In this document: positions 1 to 10,677 of the stretch, in pieces
How positions within the stretch are numbered: position 1 is the first letter of the stretch
How the letters are laid out: each line of letters begins with the position of its first letter
Source: Myrmaecium sp. VS I D KN 1
Taxonomy: Eukaryota > Ascomycota > Dothideomycetes > Valsariales > Valsariaceae
DNA length: 64,000 nt
Direction of reading: 5' to 3'
Assembly: GCA_019775845.1 (NCBI GenBank)
Contig: JADQAV010000044.1
Span: 248,001 to 312,000 of the forward strand
Position numbers and translations under genes: made by a program
Notes under the pieces: generated by a model
The model's input: only the letters and a program-made list of their open reading frames with translations
Database searches by the model: none
What the model was told of the DNA's origin: nothing

Positions 1-2490
1 ATGTACAGCGATACCTCCGGTGACGCAAGGATGAAGCGACAACGTCAGTGACAGCGAGAGCTGAATAGAATCAGAAGTGCAATGAGACGTCAAGGTCACA
101 AACAGGCTGCTTACTCAGTTCTGTGTGAGGAGGCCGCGGGGTAACCTTGGCAGCCGACGATGTGGTGACAGTGGAGGTAGTGTCGTCTAGGGGCAGTCGA
201 AATGTCACACGAATAAACAAGAAAGAGACGTGCCGTCGCTTTCATGTTTATCCGTTTGTAGACCGCCGGGTGGTGCCTTGATCGGCTAAAAGAATGTCCG
301 TTCGTCAGACATGACAAGCCGAGAATGTCGGTGAGCGCAACAAAGGCAGAAAGAAGATTCATGAGAACTGAAAGATGTTTCTACACCCTCTCGGAGTAGA
401 GATTAGGTTATAAGGGTCATAGATGAAGCTGTTATAGAAATGAAGGGATGTTATTACAGAGCAGAACTTCATGCAATATCAAAAAATGACCATGTAGAGA
501 GTGTTTTAGGATAGAGAACTTGTAAGAAAGTTGGATCATGAAGAGAGCTTGATATAAGCGAAATGCAGAGCGAAAAATGTGAGCATGTAGCTATTTTCAG
601 CCTCTGGCATGAGGCTACCTTGCTATTCATACTCCTACTCCCTACGGTGATCTCACCTATCATCAACTCTAAAACGTCCGTAAGTTGTCTCTTAGGCTTT
701 CCGGACAACTGCTTCGGCCGATGCGTCTCTTGATATTTCCAGCTTCCACGAAGTGACTTATACGTTATGTAATACCGCAAGGAAACTTGATGATAAAGAA
801 GATAGGGGCAGGTAGACTGGAACAAAGAAACAACGGCCAAGACATGAATCAAGACTTGACAATTGGAAAATCACCTCATATCCACGTCGAAAGCGGTAGC
901 TGACAAGAACCTACAGTGGCAGAGGGCATCGTTGATGCTTAACGTATGCAAAGCTGGATGCTTTCCTTCGAGGGAGCGCAAAGGACTTCTATGTTAGCCG
1001 CTACCTGACTTTGCGACTACGGGGACCGGTGCTCATCCCCAAATCATCGCAATGCGGATGATGGGCTGCCATGGAATACAATCATGAGATAGGCGGTGAA
1101 GACTTTTCTGACGGCGGAACTGCGTGCCGGGACTGGTTTGAGGGTGTTGGTCACCTGTGAGACAGGCCAGGACGTCACTATTCAAGGGCCGGACAAAGCT
1201 CCTATTGAGGACGTGGTGCCCAGCTTCGCTGGCATTGGAAGGCAGGGCGTGAGTCCGGGACTGTTGGGAACGGTAGCCGGAGACGTTGGCTGGCCAAATT
1301 CCAATGACACCGAAGTGGTTTGATGACTGCCAGAGGGGGCTGTTTTCACCAGAACTGCGAACGTTTCTCGCCCGGGAATCGGCCTAGCCAATTCCCATGC
1401 TCCTAGCTCTTCCGCCGTAAACACGCTTTATATACGTTAAACGCAGGAGGGAGGCATCAAACCCGCGGCGGCGGTTAATGGAAGCCTTGTTTGCTGCGAG
1501 GTATAGCGCTTACCTCGCAACGGTGGCCTTTACCAGTGATTGTCGCTTCTGGCAGACGTGAAAGTTCAGAGCCCTTACTAAGAAAGTAGGTAAACAAACA
1601 GGTTTCGCTTCGATTCATGCGCTCAGGGATCCGATCGAATTCTGACTCATGAGCAACGATGCACGTGCCCACACCCTCCCGTCCCCGCGCGTCGGGTTTA
1701 AGCCCCGGCGATTACGCGAGGTGGTTCGTCGCGGACAAGCCATCTCTCCCTCGCGACCTCCAAGCATGCCTACGATATACATCCCACATAAGACGCACTA
1801 CTCCACGAGGAAACAGCTACCGGTCAGCTAGAGCGATGTTTTCAAAGCCGGCTGCATTATCAGCCTCGATCCTCGAAGCTCATCACACCGCGCGGCGCGA
1901 GCGTGGTCATTTTGTCGTTGAACTCCGACGGCCTTCTCGCCGCACTATCGGATTTGTTGGCCGCGTTGAAGACCTGAAAGGCTCCGGGCACTTCTTGGTC
2001 CTTGCTGTTCGGCTGCGGACAGATTCGAGCTCGGCGGTGGCACGCGGGAGCATGGACGCATTCTGTAGACGGTTGGACGGTCCAGCGCCAAACAGCCTTA
2101 TCCTTCTCGACTTGATCAAGAAGACTCAGACACTTTATGCATATGATGTCCCGACAACTCCGTCTAACTCATGAGGAAATAGGGATTTGTCGTTCACAAT
2201 CCACATGTCTCCCACTTTTTTCCAAAAGTACCACATGTGCCGCCTTCAGACGTTCAAACAAATGGGGTATATTTCTACGAAAGCCCTCTCCGACTACCTT
2301 GCTACCTCTTTCATCGTGTGTGTCCTAAGCTACACTCCATTATACAGGCCCTTTCCTTATCTTTACGCCTCCATATCCAACGCATTAATTCGTTCCCTCT
2401 CCTCTGGGTGATATAACGGAAGCATACCCTTCCTGCAGTTCCGACACCAGCGATGTCAATCTAGGATCCGCCTCCCGCGCCCCTTCCCAG
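1..2490. other. Spacer without a supported gene
   Basis: Open frames here are short (up to about 170 codons, at 1659-2174), show no family resemblance that I recognise, and lack a convincing exon pattern. I see no tRNA, no tandem repeat and no transposon ends. The stretch may hold an untranslated region of a gene outside the window. Confidence 0.5.
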
Positions 2491-2697
2491 CTACCGAGAC
2501 GCAAAATACGCAGCGCGCGCCTCCGCCTCCTTAGCCTTCCGGGCCGCCTTGTCGGCCGGGCTCTCCGATGCTGTCCCTGTTGCTGTCTTCGACTCGGGGT
2601 GGTTCTTGTGCAAGGTCCGCTTGAGAAGTGTGGTGAGAGAGCTGGTGGTGGAGGTACTCCGAACGGAGGCTGTGTCTTTTTCTTCGGAGGATGACAT
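2491..2697 (-). CDS. Small hypothetical protein, 68 aa
   Basis: This is a single-exon frame with an ATG and a TAG stop. I do not recognise a named family. The N-terminal half is rich in Ser and Thr; the middle has a short basic stretch (LLKRTLHK). The last 25 residues are a charged Lys/Ala/Glu helix-like segment ending AAYFASR. There is no signal peptide or membrane segment. The biased but non-repetitive composition and the clean start and stop favour a real gene over a chance frame. It stands alone, with bos1 about 2 kb away on the other strand. A chance frame cannot be excluded without homologues or transcript data. Confidence 0.5.
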   Translation of the reverse strand: MSSSEEKDTASVRSTSTTSSLTTLLKRTLHKNHPESKTATGTASESPADKAARKAKEAEARAAYFASR

Positions 2698-4790
2698 GGT
2701 GGGTTGCTTGTGAAGGAGTGAGGTAGGATGGGTGGTTATGGCGATGAGCGGAGAGCTGAGATTGCTCGGCGGGTTTGGTTGTATGGATGGTGTGTTGCTG
2801 TGAGTTTCTGTTTGGTCGTTGGATATTGGAGTTTTCCGGAAATTGTAAAGCTCGGTGGGAGAGTGCAGTTTGATATATATGTCTGGAGGATTTCGATTGA
2901 TGTGCAGGAGGAGTCCGGGAGCTTTCTAAATGTGCGTGCCTCTGTGGATATGGCTGTCAGACAACTAAAGAAGTGGTCTAGAAGATTGGAATGCTCGATG
3001 AAGCCAGCAAACAAGCAAGCGGAGAAGCCGCGATTTTATATTCCCCCGCAACACTATGGGCGCCAGCACAACTGACTCCGACACCGGTCCCCAGATGACG
3101 AAGAAAGAAGACCAGCTTCGACAAGTAAACAGGCCATGAATCATTGCGACTCCTTTCGGTCACCTCCCCCCAACGCGGTCTCCACGCCGATGAGTCCAAT
3201 CCGGCCTAGCGACTCGCCCTTCGCTGACGCACCCGCACCCAGTCCTTCTTACCCCAGGCAGCAACATCCAAACCCCCAGCCTTGCGACGCCCTTTCGGCC
3301 GAAGGCCCCATCTCCGACAGCTTCTTCAGCGCTAACTCCGCGCCCTGCGGAGTACACATCTGATCTCAACCTCTACCCGCGCTTTGAGTCAACCTCGCTA
3401 GCTTTGTACGGGGCCGTTTCAGGCCGCAAAAGCGCCGGGGTCAAATCAATGCATGTCCTCAGGCGGGTTGGATGGAGTCGGAGTGGTCTATTAGTAATGA
3501 GGGGTGAACTCCGCAAATCCCCCAATGCCGCGTGCGCGCGACGCTTGTGCTTTTAGTTGGCGAGGCCGATGCAGGGCCGGAGGGGACGGGATGTGCCGCT
3601 ATTGGGGTAGATTGCTACCTATCAACTTTTTTTTCTTTCTAGATATGGAAGTCCTGAGGGCTTCTCCCTCTTTTCTTCTTCTCTTGAGACCCTCCGAGTA
3701 CGTGTACATGCTTGGATTACGGAGGGCGCGGGAAGAAAACGGCGCAGCCATTTGATACATAGATACAGTAGGTAGCTACGGAGTAGTATTATTGTTCTGG
3801 CTACAAGCTCTCTGCCTCGTAGATAACCGTATGTCTTCTGCGGGGAAGGGGACACGAGTCAGCCCATCCGAGTCAGCGAGCTTGGGAGGCTGGTGGTTCG
3901 GTGAGTCAGCCGGGGCGGGAAGGCTTCAAGGCCGCTTCGCCTACTTGAAGAAGGCGTTGACGCTTGGTGTTGATTTGGGGTAGCATGAAAGCCACATTAC
4001 GGCCCTGCTCGGTCAAATATAGATACTTTGGCTATTCAGCAGCGACGATGAGGAGTGGATAGAGGATGATGACTCTTTGGTGGTTGCGGTGAAAGGCTTG
4101 TTTAGGTAAGTGTAAGCGAGGGTGCAAAGCGTGCAGGATAGCGGTGTTTGAAAGAGCCTGCAGCTTGGACGGGAGGATAATTCTGTTCGATTTCTTCTGG
4201 GCTGTTGATGTGTGCTGGAGCAACTCCGAGTCACTGATGTTTGCTATATGTCGCCTGCAAAAGCTAGATGGACAATGCAAGGCTGAGCGAGTCTGAATTG
4301 AGGCACCAACTCCGCGACCCTCAGGCTAACTCCGATGGCGTACGGAGTACCTATTATCTTTCAACACCGACCGATCCAAGACTATTTAGGTGATGGCGTC
4401 AACCTGGCAAACCGACCGATTTGTGAAGAAGCATTTTGACGATGCGAACTTGAAGAAGTGAGGAAGGTGAGGTAAAGAGAGGACGAGCATGATGTTTACT
4501 CCCGGGTTAGATACCTGAGGCACCAACAACGCTCGACATGCGCTTGCCTGTTCGGTGCGGGCGGTGGCAGAATTGGCCAGGCCAAACGTACACCACATGG
4601 ACCGTCTCAACTCGTTGCCATTGTTGACTTGTTCCCTAAATTCAAAGAAGTTATACTTATACCGGCTTGAAGCGCCCCCCCTTTTGACAACGCAGGAACG
4701 GAGTTGCCTCATACAGCTTCCAGCGGCATCTCGAGTCTCACAAGCGGTTCGTGAAATCCCTCAGCGAAGCTCTCAAACAACCACAGCATC
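2698..4790. other. Spacer between the small protein and bos1
   Basis: No supported gene. The stretch is notable for many copies of the hexamer ACTCCG or its complement CGGAGT (see the repeat entry at 3335-4704). Its right end must contain the bos1 promoter, but I see no clear TATA box. Confidence 0.5.
3335..4704. repeat. Cluster of ACTCCG/CGGAGT words
   Basis: Exact copies lie at about 3335, 3348, 3508, 3779, 4223, 4309, 4329, 4343 and 4699. Two pairs face each other: ACTCCG-N7-CGGAGT at 3335-3353 and ACTCCG-N8-CGGAGT at 4329-4348. By chance, both strands together should give less than one copy in this length. Further copies lie at 6126 and 6372, and TACTCCGTA-like forms at 34867 and 49815. 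The word could be a dispersed genomic word of this fungus or a binding site for zinc-cluster regulators (everted CCG/CGG). Confidence 0.5.
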
Positions 4791-5612
4791 ATGGTACGCC
4801 CCGATCCCCTCCGCCTTAGCAGCATTCACACCTAACACTGGCATAGAATACCCTGTTCAATTCTGCACTGCGGCAGTCGACCTCAATCCGAAAGGATCTG
4901 GACGCCTTTGCTGCCAGTCCCACCCCCTCACCCGCCCTACTTGGCCAGATCAACGCCTCGCTCACTTCATTCGCCCGCACAATCGATGACTACAACAAGC
5001 TTGCCAAGCAAGAGCTTATCGCTAGCAAGCAAGAGAAGGCTTTCGAGCGTGTGAAGAACTTTCGTGCGGAGCTAGCAGATTACCGCGAGCAATTCTCCCG
5101 GCTAAGAAGTGAAGCGGACGAACGAGTAAGATCCGTCTAGAACTCCTGGCGATGCCCTCTGCTAATTCTCTCACCAGAACACCGTCGCTGCAAGAACAGA
5201 GCTTCTAGGCCGCCGTCCACACCACGCCGCAACTCCGGAGAACCCTTACGCCCTTCCCAACCAATCAAGCAACACGCCCTTCGCTCCTGCGCCCTCTGCC
5301 CTCGGCGCCTCACCGTACGATGTAACACGCGAGGCTCACGCCTTCCGCGAGAGCAGCTTCATGTCAAGCACCAATGCTCAGCTTGACGAGTTCCTCGAAC
5401 GTGGCCGCGCCGTGCTTGGCGACCTGGGCCAGCAACGGGAAATGCTCAAGGGAACGCAAAGGAAGCTATACAGTGTGGCCAACACGCTCGGCATCAGCGG
5501 AGATACAATCCGCATGGTGGAACGTCGGGCGAGACAGGACAAGTGGATCTTTTGGGGAGGCGTGGTGGGGTTCTTCACGTTCTGCTGGCTGGTGATACAC
5601 TTTCTCAAGTAG
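4791..5612 (+). CDS. bos1: Bos1, ER-to-Golgi Qb-SNARE (membrin/GOSR2 family)
   Basis: Bos1 is a tail-anchored SNARE that drives fusion of COPII vesicles with the Golgi. Exons are 4791-4793, 4847-5125 and 5178-5612, giving 238 aa. The first coding exon is the ATG alone; the next begins NTLFNSALRQS, the usual start of fungal Bos1. The central part holds the helical stretch KQEKAFERVKNFRAEL. The C-terminal SNARE motif includes LDEFLERGRAVLGDLGQQ and LGISGDTIRMVERRAR. A single membrane anchor (about residues 217-236, WIFWGGVVGFFTFCWLVIHF) ends the protein. Length matches fungal Bos1. Both introns have canonical ends and keep the frame. Family identity is by recognition; exon limits are inferred from splice signals and frame. 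Confidence 0.93.
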
Positions 5613-7198
5613 AGAGGGGGGCGAAATAAGTTCAGGAGGAGGTGGAGTGAGCGGAATCAGAGCCTCAGTGTGTGGTCTACTCTTGTGTTTCCAGCGCGGC
5701 GCATGGCGTCGAAGGGGGCTCGGCAAAAAGCCGGTACTCGAAGTTACCTTCCGTGGGACCTGTTCAAAGCATATTCATCCTTATGCTTGCTTTCCCTCGA
5801 TGAGTCCAAGGTGATCGTATGCCCGCGTGCCGTCGCAGAAGGGCAAAATGCCAGCCAATGATTTAACCGTTGAAGGGGTTACAGGTCACGGCACGCTGAC
5901 TGGCGAGGTAGGCTCACTCTACCTGCTCGAGCTGGAGTTGCACTGAATATGCTAATCTGTTGGACAGGCTTAGATAGCTCGGACTGCGTTCCACACGACG
6001 TTTGAGCATGTCTTGAGGATATGACCTGTCACAATTGCACAGTAGGAAGGCTTCAGCGCCCATGTCGCAGAGAGAATCACTGCTTGACGCGGGGGTGTCC
6101 TGTGGTGGTTGACGGGGGATTGCATACTCCGGCCGCTGACTCCCTCCACCTCCGAACCTCCACGCTCCTGTTTGCTTCACAATTCCCTTTGCCGCTGTTC
6201 TTGTGTACCCACGGTGAAGGAGGTGAAGTCGAAATAACTGACCTGGAGCATGCGTCGTTCACCAGACTTCAAGTTACTCGCCACCATCTTTCCCATCTTT
6301 GTCATCTCATCCACAAGGTCTTCATCAAAGCCACGGCAGATTGTGGAGCATCGGGGCAGCGGATCGTCCTACGGAGTCATGCCATCGTCATGTACTTTCC
6401 CGCTCCTCCGAACCTCACCGTAACTCAACAGCCGTGGGGGCGCTGTTCACTTGCTCTCGCCATGCTGTTCTGACCGTCAGCTCAGGCTCATGCCCTGTGC
6501 AATCATGACGACCACGCACGGCATTTCTGTCGAAGCGTTGCCTCGAGTTTCGATCATCTTGTGCGCGACCCGAATCGGGAGAATCCGCGTTCGCCAACGT
6601 CTCGAGCTTCCTTTCGTCCAGCTCCAATCACTCGACGATGCTGCCACGGACGGCCGTATCCATTGGCTGCGCCCTGCTTGACACAGGGCGTGTCGTGGTA
6701 CCGTAGCAAACGTTCGCATCATGCGGTGCGCGACATCCCCCATGTGCTAAGGGAAGGTCTCTGGCCTGTGAGCATGTCGGACTTCGGCGAAGTGGCGCAT
6801 GTCCTATTGGGTTCCTGCGGTAGTCGACCGTCACCGTTCGGACGTCTCCGCTGGCTGATTGGAAAGCCATGAAGCTTTGCCCCAACGGTTTGCGGTGGCA
6901 CGAAGTGGCAAGATGGTGTAGGTTCGCGAGAGACTCTGTCGAGTCGCGGATGGCTCAGCCTCGTGAGAATCTCAGGCGATGGGTACAGAAGTTTCTCTCA
7001 GCACGCATCTCAATATGGTTGCGTCACCGGCCGGTTTGGGAAGGCAAACCGTCAGACATGGACGTTGCCCCCCAAACATGCTGTCAGCGGGCTGTTTCTG
7101 CTCATCTTCGTCTATATAAGCCCGCCGCCCTTCTCCTTCCATCTTGTTTTCTTCTCAACTCCAGTCTCATCCTCAATTCCTATAGCCAAGAACGATCG
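5613..7198. other. Spacer between bos1 and the glycine-rich protein gene
   Basis: Several overlapping frames of 60-150 codons occur, but none resembles a known family and they contradict each other in frame. I see nothing else except the TATA box at 7113. Confidence 0.5.
7113..7119 (+). promoter_or_regulatory. TATA box of the 275-aa protein gene
   Basis: TATATAA ends 80 bases before the ATG at 7199 and is followed by a pyrimidine-rich stretch (CCTTCTCCTTCC) suited to a transcription start. The same word sits at the same distance before the genes at 17353 and 63503. Confidence 0.6.
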
Positions 7199-8026
7199 AT
7201 GTCTCGGTTCTATTATGTATCTCCCGACAGCCTCTCCGATCACGATGGCAGAAAAGCTCTGTCTCGCGCCGCAAGGCGCTATCTCCAAAATATCTATGGC
7301 ATTAACTGGAACTTCCTTCAGCCCCCAATGGATCGACACACCGTGGAGGCCCCTCCAGAGGCCATGAAGCGGGCTTGGAACAACATCTCCAAAGGCGCTG
7401 GCAGCTCCCGACAAATGATGGAACGAGTAAAGGTTTCCCTACGGGACGCCTTCGAGGCCGACCTGCGGGGCTTCCACTTCGACTATGGCTTCGCCCCGCA
7501 GCACTTCCACCAAAGTTCCCGGCTTCCCCGCGCGTTCTCCCTGTTTAGCTGCTACTGCACGATCGCCCAGCAGAGCCCCCACACGGGGCTGGCCCGCATG
7601 CTCGGCCGACTCCTCGCCGACCACTTCCATTTCATCGAAGCCCGCGATCCGCAGCACCTCCTCCGCTGGGTCGGTGCCCTGTCGATGGCGGATCCGGCGC
7701 TGGTCCACTTGCTGGCGAACCCCGCGGCTCTCGGCGCGGGATTTGTCTTTGGGGATGAAGATGAGGAGGAAGCTGGCGCTGATGATTGGTCCGTGGCCCC
7801 TTTGCGCCCTGGCAGATCGCGGGAGCTGTGCCGTGCTGCCCCGCGTACTCGTGAGTTGGGGTACGGGTATCACGGTCGTGGGAATTTCGTTTGGGAGGAG
7901 GATGACCGCGGGTTTGGGTTTGGGCGAAGGGCAGAATATGGTGATGGCTACGGTGGTGGGTTTGGAGGAAGGTATGCTGGAGGGTTTGGGGAAGGTTATG
8001 GCAGAGGTCGGTGGCTGTGGGATTGA
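7199..8026 (+). CDS. Hypothetical protein with glycine/arginine-rich tail, 275 aa
   Basis: I do not recognise the family. The frame is intron-free. I chose the ATG at 7199 (MSRFYYVSPDSL), although the frame is open further upstream, because the TATA box at 7113 and the pyrimidine-rich start region lie just before it. Residues about 1-180 look like a folded, mainly helical domain with several Trp and Phe residues. A short acidic run (DEDEEE) follows, and about the last 40 residues are rich in Gly, Tyr and Arg (GYGGGFGGRYAGGFGEGYGR). Such tails are common in RNA-binding or phase-separating proteins, but nothing else supports that role here. No signal peptide or membrane segment is seen. It converges with the gene ending at 8926. 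Confidence 0.6.
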   Translation: MSRFYYVSPDSLSDHDGRKALSRAARRYLQNIYGINWNFLQPPMDRHTVEAPPEAMKRAWNNISKGAGSSRQMMERVKVSLRDAFEADLRGFHFDYGFAPQHFHQSSRLPRAFSLFSCYCTIAQQSPHTGLARMLGRLLADHFHFIEARDPQHLLRWVGALSMADPALVHLLANPAALGAGFVFGDEDEEEAGADDWSVAPLRPGRSRELCRAAPRTRELGYGYHGRGNFVWEEDDRGFGFGRRAEYGDGYGGGFGGRYAGGFGEGYGRGRWLWD

Positions 8027-8237
8027 TGACTGTGGTGGGTGAGATTGTTGTGGAGGTACTGCATGAGACTTGAGCTCTTTCTTTCCTAAGACTGACTGAC
8101 TGGGCTGAAGGGCAGGAAGAGATAGATATGTCTCCTACCGAGAATTGCATGTTTCAATCATTACTTCTGTTTGCTTTGGCTTTCTTTTCTTTCCTTATAG
8201 GCTGGGTATAAAGTCGGCTGTGGCTTCGATCGGGTAT

Positions 8238-8346
8238 TTCTTCCTCTTCCTCTTCTTCCTCTTCTTCCTCTTCTTCCTCTTCTTCCTCTTCTTCCTCTTC
8301 TTCCTCTTCTTCCTCTTCTTCCTCTTCTTCCTCTTCTTCCTCTTCT
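8238..8346. repeat. 9-bp tandem repeat (TTCCTCTTC)n
   Basis: About 12 nearly perfect copies of a 9-base pyrimidine unit lie in the 900-base spacer between two convergent genes (8027-8925). The rest of that spacer holds no supported gene. Confidence 0.9.
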
Positions 8347-8925
8347 ATTTCTTTTACGCTTTGATACTATATTATCTACCCCCGCTCCGATATAGCTCAA
8401 ATAAAACTACTTATTCTGCTGTCTGCTTGCTGCTGCTTACTGCTTGCTTCATCTACATAATTATCCACCGCCTGCCGTTTACCGTTCACCGTTCCATGAT
8501 CTCGTCTCATTCAAGCTTTCTCTCTCTCCCTCCCCATCGTGTCAGTGTTGTGCAAACCGGAATGAAACGAAGGTTGGGAGGGGGGAAGAGCGGCTATACC
8601 TTTTTTTTCTTCCTTCTGTCCGAGTGCATAAGAAAAAATGGCTTCGTACCGGACGTCATCTGTCTGGCCTTATCTCTTGCTTTTTATACGGGAATCTCAA
8701 ACCTGTTCGTTCGTTTGGCAAAGAGGGTACGTGCGATAAAAAAGGGTCGAATTCATGTCTATGTGCGTGCGGGATATCCATCCAGAAAAATCAGAAAGGA
8801 AAAACAAAAGAAGAAGAAAGGGGACAAATTCCGTGTCTTGAAGCAAAGGCAACAGGCAAGAAAAGAAGTGGGGGAAAAAGAAGAAAAAAGGGAAAACAGT
8901 CTACGGTCCTCACCGTCCCGCTCAC

Positions 8926-10677
8926 TCACAACTCGCCCCCCAACACGTCGCGGGCGGCCTGCATATCCGCCTCCGACGGCAGATCCACGACCAAAAGATA
9001 CAGCACATCCTTCCGAAGCAAACGGCCCAACCCACGCGGCTGCTTCGGCTGCCTCGGCGCCCGTCGTCCCCTCCCCCCATAATACTCCTCATCCTCATAA
9101 TACGCCGCCCTCCTCCCCCTCCTCCCCCGTCGTCGTCCCCCATCAACCAGCTCCCCCGCCCTCCCACCCACCCCCGCAAAGCTGCTGCCCTCCTCCTCCG
9201 GCTTCACCCGTCCCATGCCCAACTTGCCCCCGCTCACGAGGCCCAGCAGACCACCGGAGCCCGCGCCGGAGGCCGGGTCCGCGTAGCGGCTGCGGAACGC
9301 GCGCTCGCCGGGGGCGGCCACGGCGACGAGAGCTGAATCCGGGTTCTCGAGCGCGTAGCGGGCGCGGGCGCGGCGGTCGTAGTAGTCGTGCACGAACGCG
9401 CGGGCCGCGGCGGCCTTGCCCTTTTTCTCCTCGTGCTGGGCGCGCTGGTGTTGTTGTTGGTTGGGGGTGGGGTTGGGGTGGGGGGAGGGGGATGGGGAAG
9501 GAGGAGCGAGGGCGTCTTCGAGCCCCGGAAAGACGAGCGGGGCGACGGCAGGGAGGGCTTGCCCCCCGTCTCCCGCGGCGGGGCCGTGGAATTTGTTCTT
9601 GAAGCGGGCGAGCCCGCTGGCGTCGCCGCCGTGGTCGTTGGTCATGTCGGTGGCGGCGTCGTGCCGGATGAGGGCGTCGAGGGTGCGATCGTACTGGCCC
9701 GCGTCCGGGGCGGTCTCGTCCCACTTGAGGAGGAGGCAGTAGAGCCCCCGCGGCATGAACCACTCCCGGTTGACGCGGTGGAGGAAGGCGTTGGTGCGCT
9801 TGCGGCCGTGCAGCTCCTTGGCGACGCCGACGGTGACGCCGAGGGCGAGGGAGACGGCGATGCCGAGCGCGGGCGGCAGCGCGATCGTCGCGAACTGCGC
9901 CAGGTTCACCGCTTCGATCCACGGGCTCGCCTGCGAGGCCCGGTCGAAGGTCTCCAGGAAATCGAGCCAAGCGGTCTGGCTGATGCCGTGGTCTTCCAGC
10001 GCGGGTGCGTACGCTCGGATGAAGCCTCGTGCTTTCGACTTGGGGCGTCGCTGTGGCAGCAGCACGGGCGCGGCGAGCCGTGGCGGCGGCATCGGTAGGT
10101 CGGCTGGTATGGGGTAGCGCGTGAGGAAGCGGTCGGTGAGGTAGGTTGGCGAGGCGATTGTTGGTTCCTTCTCTTCTTCTTCTGAGCCATCTCCCTTGTG
10201 GGAGTGGCTGCTGGAGCGCGAGCGCGAGTGCGAGCGCGAGTGTGAGTGTGAGTGTGAGTGGTGATGATGATGCTTGCCCGGGAGGAGGTGCAAATTCGTC
10301 TGCGCCTCGTCGAGCGTCCACTGGGCTTCATCTTCATCTTCGTCGGAGGAAGAGGAGAAGCCGTCGTCGTGCGCCTCATCGCACCGGGCGCCGGCGGACT
10401 TGGACCGGGCGTGGTGGTGGCCGTGCGTCGGGCCGACGGAGTAGGGCGGCGGCAGCGAGAGGTCGGAGGCGGCGCCGGCGTCGGAGATGGCGATGGCCGG
10501 GGTCCCGCCGTGGGCCGCCCGCTCCTTCTCCACCGCCCGGCTCTCCTTGTACGCGCTGATGCCTTCCGACACCAGACCGATGCCGCCGGCGACGCCGTCG
10601 AAGAGCTTCGTGATGGGCCCGCTGCGCGGTCGGCCGTCGCGCCCGGTTCGGCGGCCGCCGACGAGGATGGCTGCCAT
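8926..10677 (-). CDS. Conserved fungal protein of unknown function, 583 aa
   Basis: This is a single-exon gene, ATG at 10677. I recognise the layout as a protein found widely in filamentous ascomycetes with no established role. A glycine-rich N-terminus (PITKLFDGVAGGIGLVSEG, residues 21-39) is followed by a disordered acidic and His/Ser/Arg-rich stretch (about 95-170, with HHHHHSHSHSHSRSHSRSRS). The conserved core begins near residue 217 (RGFIRAYAPALEDHGI) and includes a hydrophobic segment at about 258-287 (one or two possible membrane helices or a glycine-zipper). An Ala/Arg-rich variable part follows. The end carries the conserved block VLYLLVVDLPSEADM (about 555-570). Some annotations of such proteins mention FAD binding, but I see no nucleotide-binding motif. 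Function unknown. Confidence 0.85.
   Translation of the reverse strand: MAAILVGGRRTGRDGRPRSGPITKLFDGVAGGIGLVSEGISAYKESRAVEKERAAHGGTPAIAISDAGAASDLSLPPPYSVGPTHGHHHARSKSAGARCDEAHDDGFSSSSDEDEDEAQWTLDEAQTNLHLLPGKHHHHHSHSHSHSRSHSRSRSSSHSHKGDGSEEEEKEPTIASPTYLTDRFLTRYPIPADLPMPPPRLAAPVLLPQRRPKSKARGFIRAYAPALEDHGISQTAWLDFLETFDRASQASPWIEAVNLAQFATIALPPALGIAVSLALGVTVGVAKELHGRKRTNAFLHRVNREWFMPRGLYCLLLKWDETAPDAGQYDRTLDALIRHDAATDMTNDHGGDASGLARFKNKFHGPAAGDGGQALPAVAPLVFPGLEDALAPPSPSPSPHPNPTPNQQQHQRAQHEEKKGKAAAARAFVHDYYDRRARARYALENPDSALVAVAAPGERAFRSRYADPASGAGSGGLLGLVSGGKLGMGRVKPEEEGSSFAGVGGRAGELVDGGRRRGRRGRRAAYYEDEEYYGGRGRRAPRQPKQPRGLGRLLRKDVLYLLVVDLPSEADMQAARDVLGGEL

Noticed and set aside
8238-8346. Possible CRISPR-like or coding repeat
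   Set aside because: The units are contiguous 9-mers without spacers in a eukaryotic spacer; this is a simple tandem repeat.
9388-10559. Several long frames antisense to the 583-aa protein gene
   Set aside because: They are shadows in GC-rich coding sequence. The minus-strand frame has the conserved fungal blocks.
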